Counted from the stretch's first letter, positions 35,803-45,237 are shown. The stretch is 64,000 nt of DNA from Bacillus sp. FJAT-27225 (GCF_001685025.1 NZ_MAYU01000001.1:1-64000), one strand, 5' to 3'. The notes: generated by a model from the letters alone, not told the origin. Numbers and translations: made by a program.

Positions 35803-36525
35803 ATGAAAACAGATCCCAGGACATCAATCATTGAAGGGAACGAGCACAATTACACCAACCAGGGCTTCGAGGCCAGGTTGGAGAACAAAATCAAGGTAAC
35901 ATCGGCGAATCTTATCCGCTGGTCAGGCTTAGCAGCTATGGTGGCAGGTATCCTTTATATTGGCATTCAGCTGATCCATCCACCTGACAATCTTTCTTCA
36001 GTGATTACGGGGGCTGGGGCAATGGCATCGTACTTGACCATCGCCATGGCCCTCTTGGCTCTTATCGGTACTCTGGGAATCTACGCAAGGCAAGTGAGCG
36101 AAGCGGGTTGGATTGGTTTAATTGGCTACTTCCTGTTTAGTCTTTTTTGGATAGCCACGACAGTCTTTACATTCGCCGAAGCCTTTATCTTACCTTTGGT
36201 GGCAGCAGACGTACCTAAGTTTGTGGAGGGCTTCTTGGGGATTTTCAGTGGGTACGCAAGCGAGGTTAACCTTGGATTCCTCCCAGCATTTGGGCGGTTA
36301 GGAGCTCTACTGTATATTCTTGGCGGCATACTGTTTAGTATTGCTACGCTCCGCGCCGGCATCCTACCTCGATGGGCGGCTGGCGTGCTTGCCTTCGGGG
36401 CCTTAGCGCCATTGGCAGCATCGTTACTCGGACACCCGCTTGATCGGATATTGGCGGTGCCGATGGGACTGGCTCTAATTTTTCTAGGATATGCGCTCCT
36501 GTTTGAAAAGCGAAAGAAAGTCTAG
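35803..36525 (+). CDS. DUF4386-like multi-span membrane protein
   Basis: The 240-residue protein has an N-terminal hydrophilic tail of about 35 residues and then six or seven spans (SGLAAMVAGILYIGIQLI, MASYLTIAMALLALIGTLGIYA, WIGLIGYFLFSLFWIATTVFTF and further). It resembles DUF4386-type proteins often found beside LAL regulators. The start is the ATG at 35803 after AAAGGAGAG. Function is unknown; location and base composition make it part of the transferred island. Confidence 0.65.
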   Translation: MKTDPRTSIIEGNEHNYTNQGFEARLENKIKVTSANLIRWSGLAAMVAGILYIGIQLIHPPDNLSSVITGAGAMASYLTIAMALLALIGTLGIYARQVSEAGWIGLIGYFLFSLFWIATTVFTFAEAFILPLVAADVPKFVEGFLGIFSGYASEVNLGFLPAFGRLGALLYILGGILFSIATLRAGILPRWAAGVLAFGALAPLAASLLGHPLDRILAVPMGLALIFLGYALLFEKRKKV

Positions 36526-36702
36526 GCTTCCATCCAGTCACGCCAAACAGAAGTTAAATTAAGTTCGTTGGATAGTGGAAGAATTGAACAAGTGGCTATA
36601 CCGCCGCTCATTGCTTCTAGATAGCACTCTATCAATAAACAATGTAACCCGTTATCTTAAACAAACCACCACGCAAATTCTTTCAAGGAGTTGAATTTAA
36701 TA

Positions 36703-37473
36703 GTGAGTGTCTACGATAAAGATCAAGCCCCCAATGTGCCTGAGCGCAATGAGCTAGGGAAACCTACATCTCAGAAAATAAAAGCACCTGCAAAAGAAGT
36801 TTCGGCAAAGTGGCTCGTCGCTGCACTCCTCTTTCTGAGTGCACCTCCGCTCGCTGCTGGAATATTCCGCCTATCAGTGCTGGCTAGTGGAGCTGAAATA
36901 ACGCTGACCAACGAACGGTTCTTTGCGGTGACTTTACCGGTAGTGCTGCATATCTTATGCTCCATCGTGTATGCGATATTGGGTGCATTCCAATTCGCAA
37001 CTGGTTTCAGGCGACGTAGGCCTGGTTGGCATCGTGCTACTGGTTTGCTCTTGGTTTTATGCGGACTAATGGTTGGGATTTCAGGACTGTGGATGACCCT
37101 GTTCCATCCCCGTGTGGACGGTACTGGTGAGCTGCTGCTTTATATTTTCCGGCTCATGTTTGGGTCGGCCATGGTCGTGTCTATCCTTCTCGGCTTTGCC
37201 GCAATCCGGCGAGGACAGGTGGGCCAGCACGGCGCATGGATGATACGTGGCTATGCGATCGGGCTTGGTGCGGGTACACAGATGTTGACACTATTGGCTG
37301 GGGAAATAATTGCTGGCCCGCCAAGTGAGCTCAGCGAAGCCCTACTGATGGGGGCAGGATGGGTAATTAACCTCATCGTTGCCGAATGGGCAATCCGCAA
37401 GAGGTCAGCCCTCGAGCTCGCACGACATCAACCGATTCTTCCTATCAGTAAAAAACCTGAAGGAAGCTGCTAA
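36703..37473 (+). CDS. DUF2306 membrane protein
   Basis: The protein is about 256 residues with a soluble N-terminus of 30 residues and six or seven spans. The conserved DUF2306 block includes VLHILCSIVYAILGAFQF, RRPGWHRATGLLLVLCGL and a second histidine in GQHGAWMIRGYAIGLGAGTQ. Paired histidines in membrane helices suggest haem or quinone contact, but this is not established. GTG 36703 is used with AAGGAG 12 bases upstream; TTG 36691 touches that site and is unlikely. It is the last gene with GC-rich composition. Confidence 0.7.
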   Translation: MSVYDKDQAPNVPERNELGKPTSQKIKAPAKEVSAKWLVAALLFLSAPPLAAGIFRLSVLASGAEITLTNERFFAVTLPVVLHILCSIVYAILGAFQFATGFRRRRPGWHRATGLLLVLCGLMVGISGLWMTLFHPRVDGTGELLLYIFRLMFGSAMVVSILLGFAAIRRGQVGQHGAWMIRGYAIGLGAGTQMLTLLAGEIIAGPPSELSEALLMGAGWVINLIVAEWAIRKRSALELARHQPILPISKKPEGSC

Positions 37474-37550
37474 AGAGTGAGTTGTTTCCAATTTATTCAA
37501 TTTATTCGCATGAAACTAATGGGAAATCACGAATTGGAGGAATAATATTG

Positions 37551-38537
37551 ATGAAAGCGATTGTGTACACAAAGTATGGTCCCCCCGAGGTTCTTCAACT
37601 AAAAGAAGTTGAAAAACCTACTCCTGCAGAAAATGAAATACTTGTTAAGGTAAAGGCGACAACAGTTTCAGTAGCAGATATTCGAACACGTGCTTTTGTA
37701 GTTCCACGAGAATTTTGGCTACCTGCCCGAATCGCATTAGGTTTTAGAAAACCGAAAAAAGAAATTTTGGGGATGGAATTAGCAGGTGTAGTCGAGTCAG
37801 TAGGAAAAGCTGTCAAACTGTTTAAGAAAGGTGATCATGTTTTTGCAGCATCCCTAGTGGGTTTTGGTGCTTATGCCGAGTATAAGTGTCTGCCTGAAGA
37901 AGGGCCAGTAACTCTTATACCTTCTAATATATCTTATGAGGAAGCCGCTGCTATCCCAATTGGGGCACGAGCAGCATTATTTCATCTTAGAAAAGCGAAC
38001 ATTGAGAGTGGTCAAAAAGTTCTTATCTATGGTGCTTCAGGAAGTGTAGGAGGTTATGCTGTACAGATTGCCAAACATCTCGGAGCAAAAGTTACAGGGG
38101 TTTGCAGTACCACGAATACGGCATTGGTAAAATCTCTAGGAGCCGACAAGGTAATTGATTACACGAAGGAAGACTTTTCAGTTAAAGGTGAGAGTTACGA
38201 TGTTATCTTTGACACAGTAGGTAAGAGTTCGTTTTCAGCTTGTATGAGATCGCTAAAAAAGGATGGAACCTATATAAATATTGCTGTAGTATTACCAAAT
38301 GTTCGAATGCTTTGGACTAAATTGACAAGCAGTAAGAAATTCATTTTGGGTCAAAATTCACCTGAAACCCCAGAAGCACTGGAATACCTAAAAGAACTTG
38401 TAGAAACTGGTAAGTTAAAAGTGGTCATTGATAGATACTTTCAGTTTGAGGAGATAGTTGAAGCCCATAGATATGTTGAGAAGGGGCATAAGAGGGGAAA
38501 TGTAGTCATAAAATTTGGGGCAAAACAACAATCTTAA
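37551..38537 (+). CDS. NAD(P)H-dependent MDR-family oxidoreductase (quinone-oxidoreductase-like)
   Basis: The 328-residue medium-chain dehydrogenase/reductase is of the zinc-independent quinone-oxidoreductase type. The GroES-like N-terminus (MKAIVYTKYGPPEVLQLKEV) leads to a Rossmann domain with VLIYGASGSVGGYAVQIAK. No structural-zinc cysteine cluster is seen. Typical reactions reduce quinones or enones with NADPH. The ATG at 37551 is ten bases after GGAGG. Base composition is AT-rich like the host, although it lies inside the two 29-bp repeats. Confidence 0.85.
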   Translation: MKAIVYTKYGPPEVLQLKEVEKPTPAENEILVKVKATTVSVADIRTRAFVVPREFWLPARIALGFRKPKKEILGMELAGVVESVGKAVKLFKKGDHVFAASLVGFGAYAEYKCLPEEGPVTLIPSNISYEEAAAIPIGARAALFHLRKANIESGQKVLIYGASGSVGGYAVQIAKHLGAKVTGVCSTTNTALVKSLGADKVIDYTKEDFSVKGESYDVIFDTVGKSSFSACMRSLKKDGTYINIAVVLPNVRMLWTKLTSSKKFILGQNSPETPEALEYLKELVETGKLKVVIDRYFQFEEIVEAHRYVEKGHKRGNVVIKFGAKQQS

Positions 38538-38554
38538 TACACAATAAATCGAGG

Positions 38555-38652
38555 GGGCCATCACAATTTGCTGAATCCAATCCGTGACATATATACCCGA
38601 GTGGTGCAATAAATGGAACTGGGGAAGATTTAGCCAAATGCTTACCGCATCT
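38555..38652 (+). pseudogene. Fragment of a serine-hydrolase gene
   Basis: It aligns by eye over about 100 bases to 43922-44029 inside the serine hydrolase gene (identical runs include GAGTGGTGCAATAAATGG and GGCCATCACAATTT), with a six-base gap and scattered changes. No open frame survives. It is the trace of a second, related gene or of a partial duplication. Confidence 0.8.
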
Positions 38653-38709
38653 GCTCATTAGGGCACAAGGCGCTATGATTTAATCAGTATGGTTCCGCCG
38701 TGGGGTATC

Positions 38710-38738
38710 GATTGGATGGAGTGACTTAAGTAGTCGTA
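38710..38738 (+). repeat. Right copy of the 29-bp direct repeat
   Basis: It matches 32313-32341 with two A/G differences. It lies in gene-free sequence before the TetR gene. Confidence 0.75.
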
Positions 38739-38881
38739 AAAGGTGTTCTCTTTGTTGTCTATAAGTTGTTTGCAAGGAGCACTGGGAATGAAAACAATAC
38801 AGACATCCTCAAAATTTTATGAATTGTATTTTAATCCACTTGTTGATAATGAATTCAAATTGATGTATACTTTAATCAAAT

Positions 38882-38897
38882 GAAACCATTCGGTCTC
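38882..38897. promoter_or_regulatory. TetR operator copy 1 (before the TetR gene)
   Basis: GAAACC and GGTCTC flank ATTC, 83 bases before the TetR start. It shares the palindrome pattern with 39624, 41061 and 45488, consistent with autoregulation. Confidence 0.7.
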
Positions 38898-38979
38898 TTT
38901 TAATTGTGAAAATCTCCATCTAGTGGTAGATCTTATGTAATTTCAAATATTTCATTTTGCAAAAGGAGTGAACTGGAAA

Positions 38980-39570
38980 TTGCGAAAAGGTCAAGAGACT
39001 CGGCAAATGATCATCTCTAAATCTTCAAATCATTTTAACCAAAAAGGTTATGCATCTTCTTCAATTAGTGACATTATGGAAGAGACTGGATTGAAAAAAG
39101 GGGGGATATACCGGCACTTTGACAGCAAAAAAGAACTAACCATTGAAGCATTTGAGTATTCTGTTCAAATTATGACTGAGCATTATAGGCAAGCAATAAA
39201 AGATAAAAAAAGCATGCAAAATCGTTTATTTGCTGTACTAAGTGTTTTTCAGGATTTAGAAAAAGGCTTTCCATTACCTGGAGGCTGCCCGCTAATGAAC
39301 GGTGCAATTGAATTTGACGACACTTCCTCTGAATTAGCTTCCCTCGTACGATCTGCAATGAAAGATTTATTAGAGTTCGTGGAAGGGTTAATTGTTAGTG
39401 GGCAAGAAATTAATGAATTCACCGTCGATGTTAATGCGAAACAAGCCTCAATTATTATAATTTCTACTTTGGAAGGAAGCTTGGCTTTAAGTCGGCTGTA
39501 TCAGGATTCCACTTACTTGGATAATGCCGTGGTTCATTTGCAAAATTATATCCGTTCCTTTTCTATTTAA
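38980..39570 (+). CDS. TetR/AcrR-family regulator of the acyl cluster
   Basis: The 196-residue regulator has the HTH HFNQKGYASSSISDIMEETGLKKGGIYRHFDSKKEL (about residues 18-55) and a C-terminal domain with GFPLPGGCPLMNGAIEFDD. This is the cysteine-containing loop layout of YxaF/LmrA-type regulators. TTG 38980 is 11 bases after AAGGAG; GTG 38968 overlaps that site. A 16-bp palindrome lies upstream, and identical-type sites precede the thiolase, the hydrolase and a decayed MFS gene, which suggests it controls all of them. Fragments of near relatives occur at 32341 and 45358. Confidence 0.85.
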   Translation: MRKGQETRQMIISKSSNHFNQKGYASSSISDIMEETGLKKGGIYRHFDSKKELTIEAFEYSVQIMTEHYRQAIKDKKSMQNRLFAVLSVFQDLEKGFPLPGGCPLMNGAIEFDDTSSELASLVRSAMKDLLEFVEGLIVSGQEINEFTVDVNAKQASIIIISTLEGSLALSRLYQDSTYLDNAVVHLQNYIRSFSI

Positions 39571-39623
39571 GGGATTATCAACAAGCAACAATTATTGTTG
39601 CTTGGCATTTTTTACTTAAAAAA

Positions 39624-39639
39624 GAGACTGCTTGGTTTC
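39624..39639. promoter_or_regulatory. TetR operator copy 2 (before the thiolase)
   Basis: GAGACT and GGTTTC flank GCTT, 72 bases before the thiolase start and just after the TetR stop. Confidence 0.7.
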
Positions 39640-39710
39640 TTTTTATGATTATCGAATTTTTTCAATTATTAAATTGGATGAAAATTTATTAGGTAGAAAG
39701 GAAGTTGTTT

Positions 39711-40862
39711 ATGCGTGAAGCGGTTATTATAGAAGGTGTTAGAACTCCAATAGGCAAAAAAGATGGTTTATTAAGTGGAATTCGAGCAGAGGAATTAGCT
39801 GCAAAACCTTTAAGGGAAGTGGTAAGAAGAGCAGGAATTTCACCTGAACTGGTTGAGGACGTCATAATGGGATGTGTTGACCAGGTTGGGGAGCAAGCTT
39901 CTAACATTGCCAGAATGGCATTATTAATTGCTGACTACCCAATTGAAGTCCCTGGAGCAACGATAGACCGTCAGTGCGGATCGAGTCAACAAGCTATTCA
40001 TTTTGCTGCTCAGGCAATTATCAGTGGTGACATGGATATTGTCGTTGCAGCAGGAGTTGAAAGCATGTCACGCGTACCCATGTGGTCAAATCGAATAGGT
40101 GTTACACCAAATGAGGTACTTACTTCTAAATATGAAATCATCAGTCAAGGATTATCAGCTGAAAGAATTGCAGAAAAATGGGAAATCAGCCGACAGGAAA
40201 TGGATGAATATTCACTGAAAAGCCATCAAAAAGCTATTAATGCCAGAAATGAGGGACGATTTGATAGAGAAATCATGCCTGTAGAAGTATATTTGCCAGA
40301 TGGAACAAAGATCGTGATGATGCAAGATGAAGGCCCAAGAGAAAAAACAAGCCTTGAAAAACTTAGTTTATTAAAACCGGCATTTAAAGAGGATGGAAAA
40401 ATTACAGCTGGAAGCTCTAGCCAAATATCTGATGGTGCAGCTGCTGTATTGTTAATGTCAAGAGAAAAAGCAGTGGAACTTGGATTAAAACCAAGGTTTC
40501 GCATAATTGGCCGTTCCGTTATTGGATCTGATCCTACTTTAATGCTTACTGGAGTAATACCGGCAACAAAGAAAGTATTGAAAAAAGCAGGTCTCTCCAT
40601 TCAAGATATAGATATCTTTGAGGTTAGTGAAGCATTTGCTTCTGTTCCGCTTGCATGGCTTAAAGAATTCAGTGTCGACACTGATAAACTGAATCCAAAC
40701 GGCGGTGCAATTTCATTAGGCCATCCGCTTGGAGAAAGTGGCACAAGATTAATGATTACGATGATGAATGAGTTGGAAAGAACCGGAGGACGCTACGGTT
40801 TACAAACTATGTGTGAAGCAAATGGAATGGCTAACGCAACTATTATAGAAAGATTAACTTAA
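39711..40862 (+). CDS. Acetyl-CoA acyltransferase (thiolase family)
   Basis: The 383-residue thiolase has the nucleophile Cys in DRQCGSSQQA (near residue 88), the His in NPNGGAISLGHPLGESGTR and the second Cys in QTMCEANGMANA. The last motif is usually CxGGG, so two of the glycines are replaced here by Ala and Asn, which may alter the oxyanion loop. It joins or cleaves acyl-CoA with acetyl-CoA in fatty acid oxidation or in making acetoacetyl-CoA. The ATG at 39711 follows AAAGGAAG. A TetR-type palindrome lies 72 bases upstream. No acyl-CoA dehydrogenase or hydratase is adjacent. Confidence 0.85.
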   Translation: MREAVIIEGVRTPIGKKDGLLSGIRAEELAAKPLREVVRRAGISPELVEDVIMGCVDQVGEQASNIARMALLIADYPIEVPGATIDRQCGSSQQAIHFAAQAIISGDMDIVVAAGVESMSRVPMWSNRIGVTPNEVLTSKYEIISQGLSAERIAEKWEISRQEMDEYSLKSHQKAINARNEGRFDREIMPVEVYLPDGTKIVMMQDEGPREKTSLEKLSLLKPAFKEDGKITAGSSSQISDGAAAVLLMSREKAVELGLKPRFRIIGRSVIGSDPTLMLTGVIPATKKVLKKAGLSIQDIDIFEVSEAFASVPLAWLKEFSVDTDKLNPNGGAISLGHPLGESGTRLMITMMNELERTGGRYGLQTMCEANGMANATIIERLT

Positions 40863-41060
40863 TCCACGTAACGAACATACTGGAAAGTTTCATTTCCAAT
40901 TCAGGATAATTTTAATTGTGCCATGTTAATTCCACTATTCAAGGAACCTTTATGTTGGGTAAGTTATTTACAATGATAAAAGTATAATCAAATAAGTGAT
41001 TAAAAAATTATATAGAACGTATTGATAACTATTTTGTTCATAAATTTTTTTGGATAAAAA

Positions 41061-41076
41061 GAGACCGTTTGGTTTC
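41061..41076. promoter_or_regulatory. TetR operator copy 3 (before the alpha/beta hydrolase)
   Basis: GAGACC and GGTTTC flank GTTT, 39 bases before the GTG start at 41115. Confidence 0.7.
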
Positions 41077-41114
41077 TTATTTTAAAATGCTGAATTTACA
41101 AAGGAGTGAATTAC

Positions 41115-41987
41115 GTGCTTATAATATTTTGGGCCTGTTTCATCTTCTTAGTTTCGTTAGTTGCAATTGTTTGGAAACTCACTACAAAAAGCCAAACTCC
41201 TAGAAAATATCCAGTGGATATCACACCAGATTTCCCTTATGAGAATGTAAGTTTTAAAAGTGGTAAGGATCAAGTAACCGGGTGGTTTATCCCAGCAAAT
41301 TCGAGTGAACAAAAAAGCCCTCTAATTATTTTGGTTCATGGTTGGGGGTCTAACCGGGCAAAAATGAAACGATATGTAAAGCCTCTTTACGAACAGGGAT
41401 ACGCCTTATTGCTATTTGATGTAAGAAGTCATGGAGAAAGCGATAATGTTAAGGCTCCTACAGTGAAAATTTTCCGGGATGACGTCATCGCTGCGATCCA
41501 TTATGCTAAATCAAGAAATGAAATTGATCCAACTCGGATTGGCATTTTAGCTCATTCGCTTGGTGGTTTTGGTAGTGTATTAGCAATAAAAGAGGACATT
41601 GGAATAAAAGCAGTGGTTGCTGATTCTATTCCTGTCCAAATCAGTACGATCATAAAGGCAGCATTAAAGAGCTATAAGCTGCCCTATTACCCATTAGGAC
41701 CAATGATAGCTAAATTAATGTTTATAAGAGCGGGAATAACAAGAAAAGAGATAAAGGAGTTTGATGTACCTCAAGCTCTCAAAAATACAAAATCAGCTGT
41801 TCTTTTGATTCACTCGAATAAGGATGACTTTATTCCTTCTTCTGAATTAGATTATATTGTGAGAAATGTAGATGTTCCGCATATTTATGTGGAAAGTCAA
41901 GGTCATCGAAACTCAGAAACAGATCCACAATATTGGAAGCAGGTACTACCTTTCTTTCAGAAGAATTTTACGGCTCAACAAGATTGA
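41115..41987 (+). CDS. Membrane-anchored alpha/beta hydrolase
   Basis: The 290-residue protein has an N-terminal membrane helix (LIIFWACFIFLVSLVAIVW) and a hydrolase domain. It has the oxyanion-type HGWGSN, the nucleophile elbow AHSLGG (Ser), an acid region at LLIHSNKDDFIP and His in ESQGHRNSE. The anchor puts the domain outside the membrane or on its inner face; charge around the helix is too sparse to decide. GTG 41115 is eight bases after AAGGAG. The third TetR palindrome lies upstream, linking it to the thiolase. It is similar to YqkD/FrsA-like esterases; the substrate is unknown. Confidence 0.8.
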   Translation: MLIIFWACFIFLVSLVAIVWKLTTKSQTPRKYPVDITPDFPYENVSFKSGKDQVTGWFIPANSSEQKSPLIILVHGWGSNRAKMKRYVKPLYEQGYALLLFDVRSHGESDNVKAPTVKIFRDDVIAAIHYAKSRNEIDPTRIGILAHSLGGFGSVLAIKEDIGIKAVVADSIPVQISTIIKAALKSYKLPYYPLGPMIAKLMFIRAGITRKEIKEFDVPQALKNTKSAVLLIHSNKDDFIPSSELDYIVRNVDVPHIYVESQGHRNSETDPQYWKQVLPFFQKNFTAQQD

Positions 41988-42067
41988 AAAAAAGCCTATG
42001 ATTTTTATAAATCATTTTTAATCATTTAACACCAAGATACGGGATTAGTTCATGAAAGGGGAACAAA

Positions 42068-42131
42068 GTAGATACATTGGTTATTGGTGCAGGTCCAGGA
42101 GGCTATGTCGCTGCTATCCGTGCAATACAGT
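42068..42131 (+). pseudogene. N-terminal fragment of dihydrolipoamide dehydrogenase
   Basis: Twenty-one codons read VDTLVIGAGPGGYVAAIRAI, the FAD-binding start of Lpd-type flavoproteins, and then the homology stops abruptly. A GAAAGGGGA site precedes it. Confidence 0.7.
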
Positions 42132-42272
42132 ATACATTTTTCGTAAGACAAGACATTCTTACCTGTTTCAGATTGTCGACAAAAGACACTTCAAATGCAG
42201 TCATTCTATCCTGCACTTCTATTATTAGAACAGTTAACTATTGGAAGTGCAGGTTATTTAGAGGAACAAAGG

Positions 42273-42405
42273 ATACAGAAAAAAGTATGGCTATTAATCA
42301 TCGGTCCCTTCATCAATTCAATGGAAAATTCTTTTTTGTGGCCGCGATGAATACAATTTATATGCATGATGTAATAATAGGCAAGTCATTATCTTTAGCG
42401 GGAAA
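42273..42405 (+). pseudogene. N-terminal fragment of an MFS transporter
   Basis: KVWLLIIGPFINSMENSFLWP is followed, after a frame change near 42350, by NTIYMHDVIIGKSLSLAG. Together they look like the first 40 residues of a YttB/YfmO-type MFS exporter. Confidence 0.55.
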
Positions 42406-42432
42406 TCGCACAACGTATGCATGTGTGATACA

Positions 42433-42526
42433 AATCTCCGAAGAAAACATTACTTATTATGATAAAATCCTTCAAACGAAACTATACAGCCAATCACCGG
42501 TTAAATACCGTAAATTGGCTGCATAA
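42433..42526 (+). mobile_element. C-terminal remnant of an IS3-family transposase
   Basis: ISEENITYYDKILQTKL followed by SQSPVKYRKLAA and a stop is the characteristic end of IS3/IS150-type OrfB transposases (Y-N-x-x-R-x-x-x-K-L-x-x-x-S-P-x-x-Y-R). The DDE core is missing. It marks a past insertion next to the gene fragments at 42068 and 42273. Confidence 0.7.
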
Positions 42527-42802
42527 AAGGGGTTTCCTGTCTCAAAAAGGGTAGTCAGTTACAAAAGTACGTCAAAAGTTCTTTCATGTTATCGCGTCAT
42601 AGTTAAAAAAAAGGATTCTTGTAAGTATCTTCGGAGGATTCTAAGTACGAAAATACTTGTCGAATTGTAATATTCTAGAAAATTTTCCTAAAATTTGAAA
42701 CTTATATTTTTTGCAACCGTATTAAAGTCAAGGGACTGAATCATTTTCAAAGAGAACCTAAGATAAGGATAATAACAATCAATTTGGAGGGAGGTTTAAG
42801 GT

Positions 42803-42982
42803 ATGAACTATCAATATAAAGAGAAAGATGGTTTATGTTTTATATTAGAGATAGAGGTTAAAACTCATTGCTCGAATTGGAGATAAAAAGAAAATAACGT
42901 AGAAATAGTTAATTATGTACAAATGAAAATGCCTCTGGAACCCTTCGGACAAATGTACAAAAATTTGATGGATGGTCATTAA
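42803..42982 (+). pseudogene. Doubtful remnant, possibly a VOC protein
   Basis: A strong GGAGGGAGG site precedes ATG 42803, which opens a 27-codon frame. After its TAA the same frame continues to 42982 with KMPLEP and then degenerate sequence. The MPLEP plus WMVINK (neighbouring frame) pattern recalls the end of PhnB-like VOC proteins. The rest of 42527-43131 shows no gene. Confidence 0.3.
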
Positions 42983-43131
42983 TAAATAAATATATTTTCA
43001 CTATTCCCTTGATGAAGAGAGTAAAAAAGCATTTTTTCTAAATTAAGAAGGCTCAAATTTGTGAATAACTTTGTCTATGGCTGTTCATTGGCAGGGGAAA
43101 TCTAGATAGTAGATTTAGGGGGATTATTAGC

Positions 43132-45063
43132 TTGCGCACACTTGTGAGAAAAAAGATTGTTTCTATTGTTTTGAGTATGATTGTATTGGGTTCTATTTTT
43201 TTTTCATGGCCCGTAACTTCATGGGCTGCGAAGGCACCAATCTCTAAATCGGAAAATACGACCCCTTCAGGAATTCCGATCTCTGACCTGGAAGGTTTTG
43301 TTGACAATTATATGAAAGACTATATTGGAAAAACAACATCAGGGGCAGCAATTGTCATTTTAAAAGATAATCAAATTGTTTTGTCTAAGGGGTATGGGGA
43401 TGCTGATATTGAAAAAAATATCCCTGTTGATCCCCAGAAAACTGTGTTTGAATGGGGGTCAATTAGTAAACTATTTGTCTGGACATCTGTCATGCAGATG
43501 GTGGAGCAAGGGAAAATCGACTTAAATGAAGATATTCGCAAATATTTGCCAGAGGGATTTTTGACAAAGTTGAAATATGATTCTCCTATTACAATGTTAG
43601 ACTTGATGCACCATACTGCTGGATTCGAAGATTATATCTTTGAGTTAGGCTATTCATCACCGGATAAGGTCAAGTCCTTAGAAGAAGGATTAAAGCTGGC
43701 AGAACCAATACAGGTGTATAAACCTGGTGAAGTTGTAGCGTATTCTAACTTCAGTGCCTCTCTTGCAGCATATATAATTGAGCGTCTCACCGGACAGGAC
43801 TTTTATCAATATGTTTCGGAACATATTTTTTCAAAAATAGGCAGCCAAAATGCCTCAATACATCCGAAGCTTAGTGACAATAAGAAGCTGTTAGAGAACA
43901 AGGCTACAGGGTATAAACCGGGGGGGCCATCACAATTTAACGAATCCAATGCGTTATATATATCAATGTATCCGAGTGGTGCAATAAATGGAAATGCTGA
44001 AGATTTAGCTAAATTTGCATCAGCGTTAATGCTGAAGGAAGGGGAGTCATCCCCACTGTTTCAAAAAAAGGAGACGTTGGATGAATTCCTAACTCAAAGC
44101 TACAGTGCTAATGATAACATACCCGGAAATGCCCATGGATTTTGGGAATACGCGGGTCAAAAGAGAGGCCTTACACACAGAGGGAATACGGAGGCTTTCT
44201 CTAGTAACTTCCATATTGTTCCGGAGGATAACTTTGCTGTTATTATACTGACAAATCAATCAGGAGAAGTGGATATTCGCTACGGCTTAACGAAGGAATT
44301 GGTCGGGGAGGAGCCTGTATCTGTTGCAGTTTCAAATGAAAACATGCCAGATGCCTCAGAACTTGAGGGAACGTATACGCCTGCCCAAAGAACGTATCAT
44401 GGTTTTCTAAACTTCTATTACGAATTGCTTTCATTAAAAATTACCGCTGTTAGTGATCGTGAAATCCAATTGAACGCGTTGGGCTTAAACGCCAATTACA
44501 TTCAAACAAGTCCTTATGTATATAAAAAAATAAAAGGTGATACGATATTTTCTACTATAGGGCCCATTTACTTTCATGTGAAAAATGGGAAAGTAACGCA
44601 AATTTCCGCCTCCACTTCAGATTATTTGCCGGTATCCACATGGAAATCGACGCCATTTCTGATTATTCATTTAATATTAGCGATCCTTTGTGTTTTGTAT
44701 TTAATCATTTCGCCTTTTATTTTACTTTTCCAGGGAATCCGGCGGAGAAGAAAGAAACATCCTGCATCACCTCTGCAAAGGTGGAATAGCATTTTAATTT
44801 TAACAGGGACAGCAATCGTCATAAACAATTTCATATTGGTAGCTAGAATGCTTATGGTAAGTTTACGGGGTTATTCAGAAATTGTAGGACATATTATGAT
44901 AAATTATGGATTAACTGCTTTAGGTGTCGTATCGATTGTCTTAATGCTGGTAAAAGGACGAAAAACAGAGATAACTAAATCACAAAAATTCTATTATAAA
45001 TTATCAATGGTCATGTTCCTTATTCTCATCTTCCTGTTGATCGTTTGGCAGTTTTATAGTTAG
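43132..45063 (+). CDS. Serine hydrolase (beta-lactamase/PBP4-like) with C-terminal membrane domain
   Basis: The 643-residue protein has a signal peptide (cleavage near SWAA, residue 33). A beta-lactamase-fold domain (about 50-400) carries S-x-x-K at GSISK (Ser110, Lys113), Y-S-N at VAYSNFSA and the H-x-G triad element in LTHRGNTEAF. A small linker domain follows, and four C-terminal membrane spans run from about residue 505 to the end. Proteins of this layout are exported esterases or peptidases related to class C beta-lactamases. The start is a TTG nine bases after GGGGG. It is next to the hydrolase and thioesterase genes but has no TetR palindrome of its own. A fragment of a related gene lies at 38555. 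Confidence 0.85.
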   Translation: MRTLVRKKIVSIVLSMIVLGSIFFSWPVTSWAAKAPISKSENTTPSGIPISDLEGFVDNYMKDYIGKTTSGAAIVILKDNQIVLSKGYGDADIEKNIPVDPQKTVFEWGSISKLFVWTSVMQMVEQGKIDLNEDIRKYLPEGFLTKLKYDSPITMLDLMHHTAGFEDYIFELGYSSPDKVKSLEEGLKLAEPIQVYKPGEVVAYSNFSASLAAYIIERLTGQDFYQYVSEHIFSKIGSQNASIHPKLSDNKKLLENKATGYKPGGPSQFNESNALYISMYPSGAINGNAEDLAKFASALMLKEGESSPLFQKKETLDEFLTQSYSANDNIPGNAHGFWEYAGQKRGLTHRGNTEAFSSNFHIVPEDNFAVIILTNQSGEVDIRYGLTKELVGEEPVSVAVSNENMPDASELEGTYTPAQRTYHGFLNFYYELLSLKITAVSDREIQLNALGLNANYIQTSPYVYKKIKGDTIFSTIGPIYFHVKNGKVTQISASTSDYLPVSTWKSTPFLIIHLILAILCVLYLIISPFILLFQGIRRRRKKHPASPLQRWNSILILTGTAIVINNFILVARMLMVSLRGYSEIVGHIMINYGLTALGVVSIVLMLVKGRKTEITKSQKFYYKLSMVMFLILIFLLIVWQFYS

Positions 45064-45237
45064 ACTTGTTTAATTTGATTGTGAAGGACCTTTACAGTAT
45101 ACGTGTACGGAGTTATTCATACGGATAATGTAAGTGCTTGCATAGTCGAATCTTAATAATTCCCGTTAATCCAGCCTAACTCATTTAAGTACAATCTTTT
45201 GCAATCCGTCCCGATTGTTGAACACAATTTAAACAAC

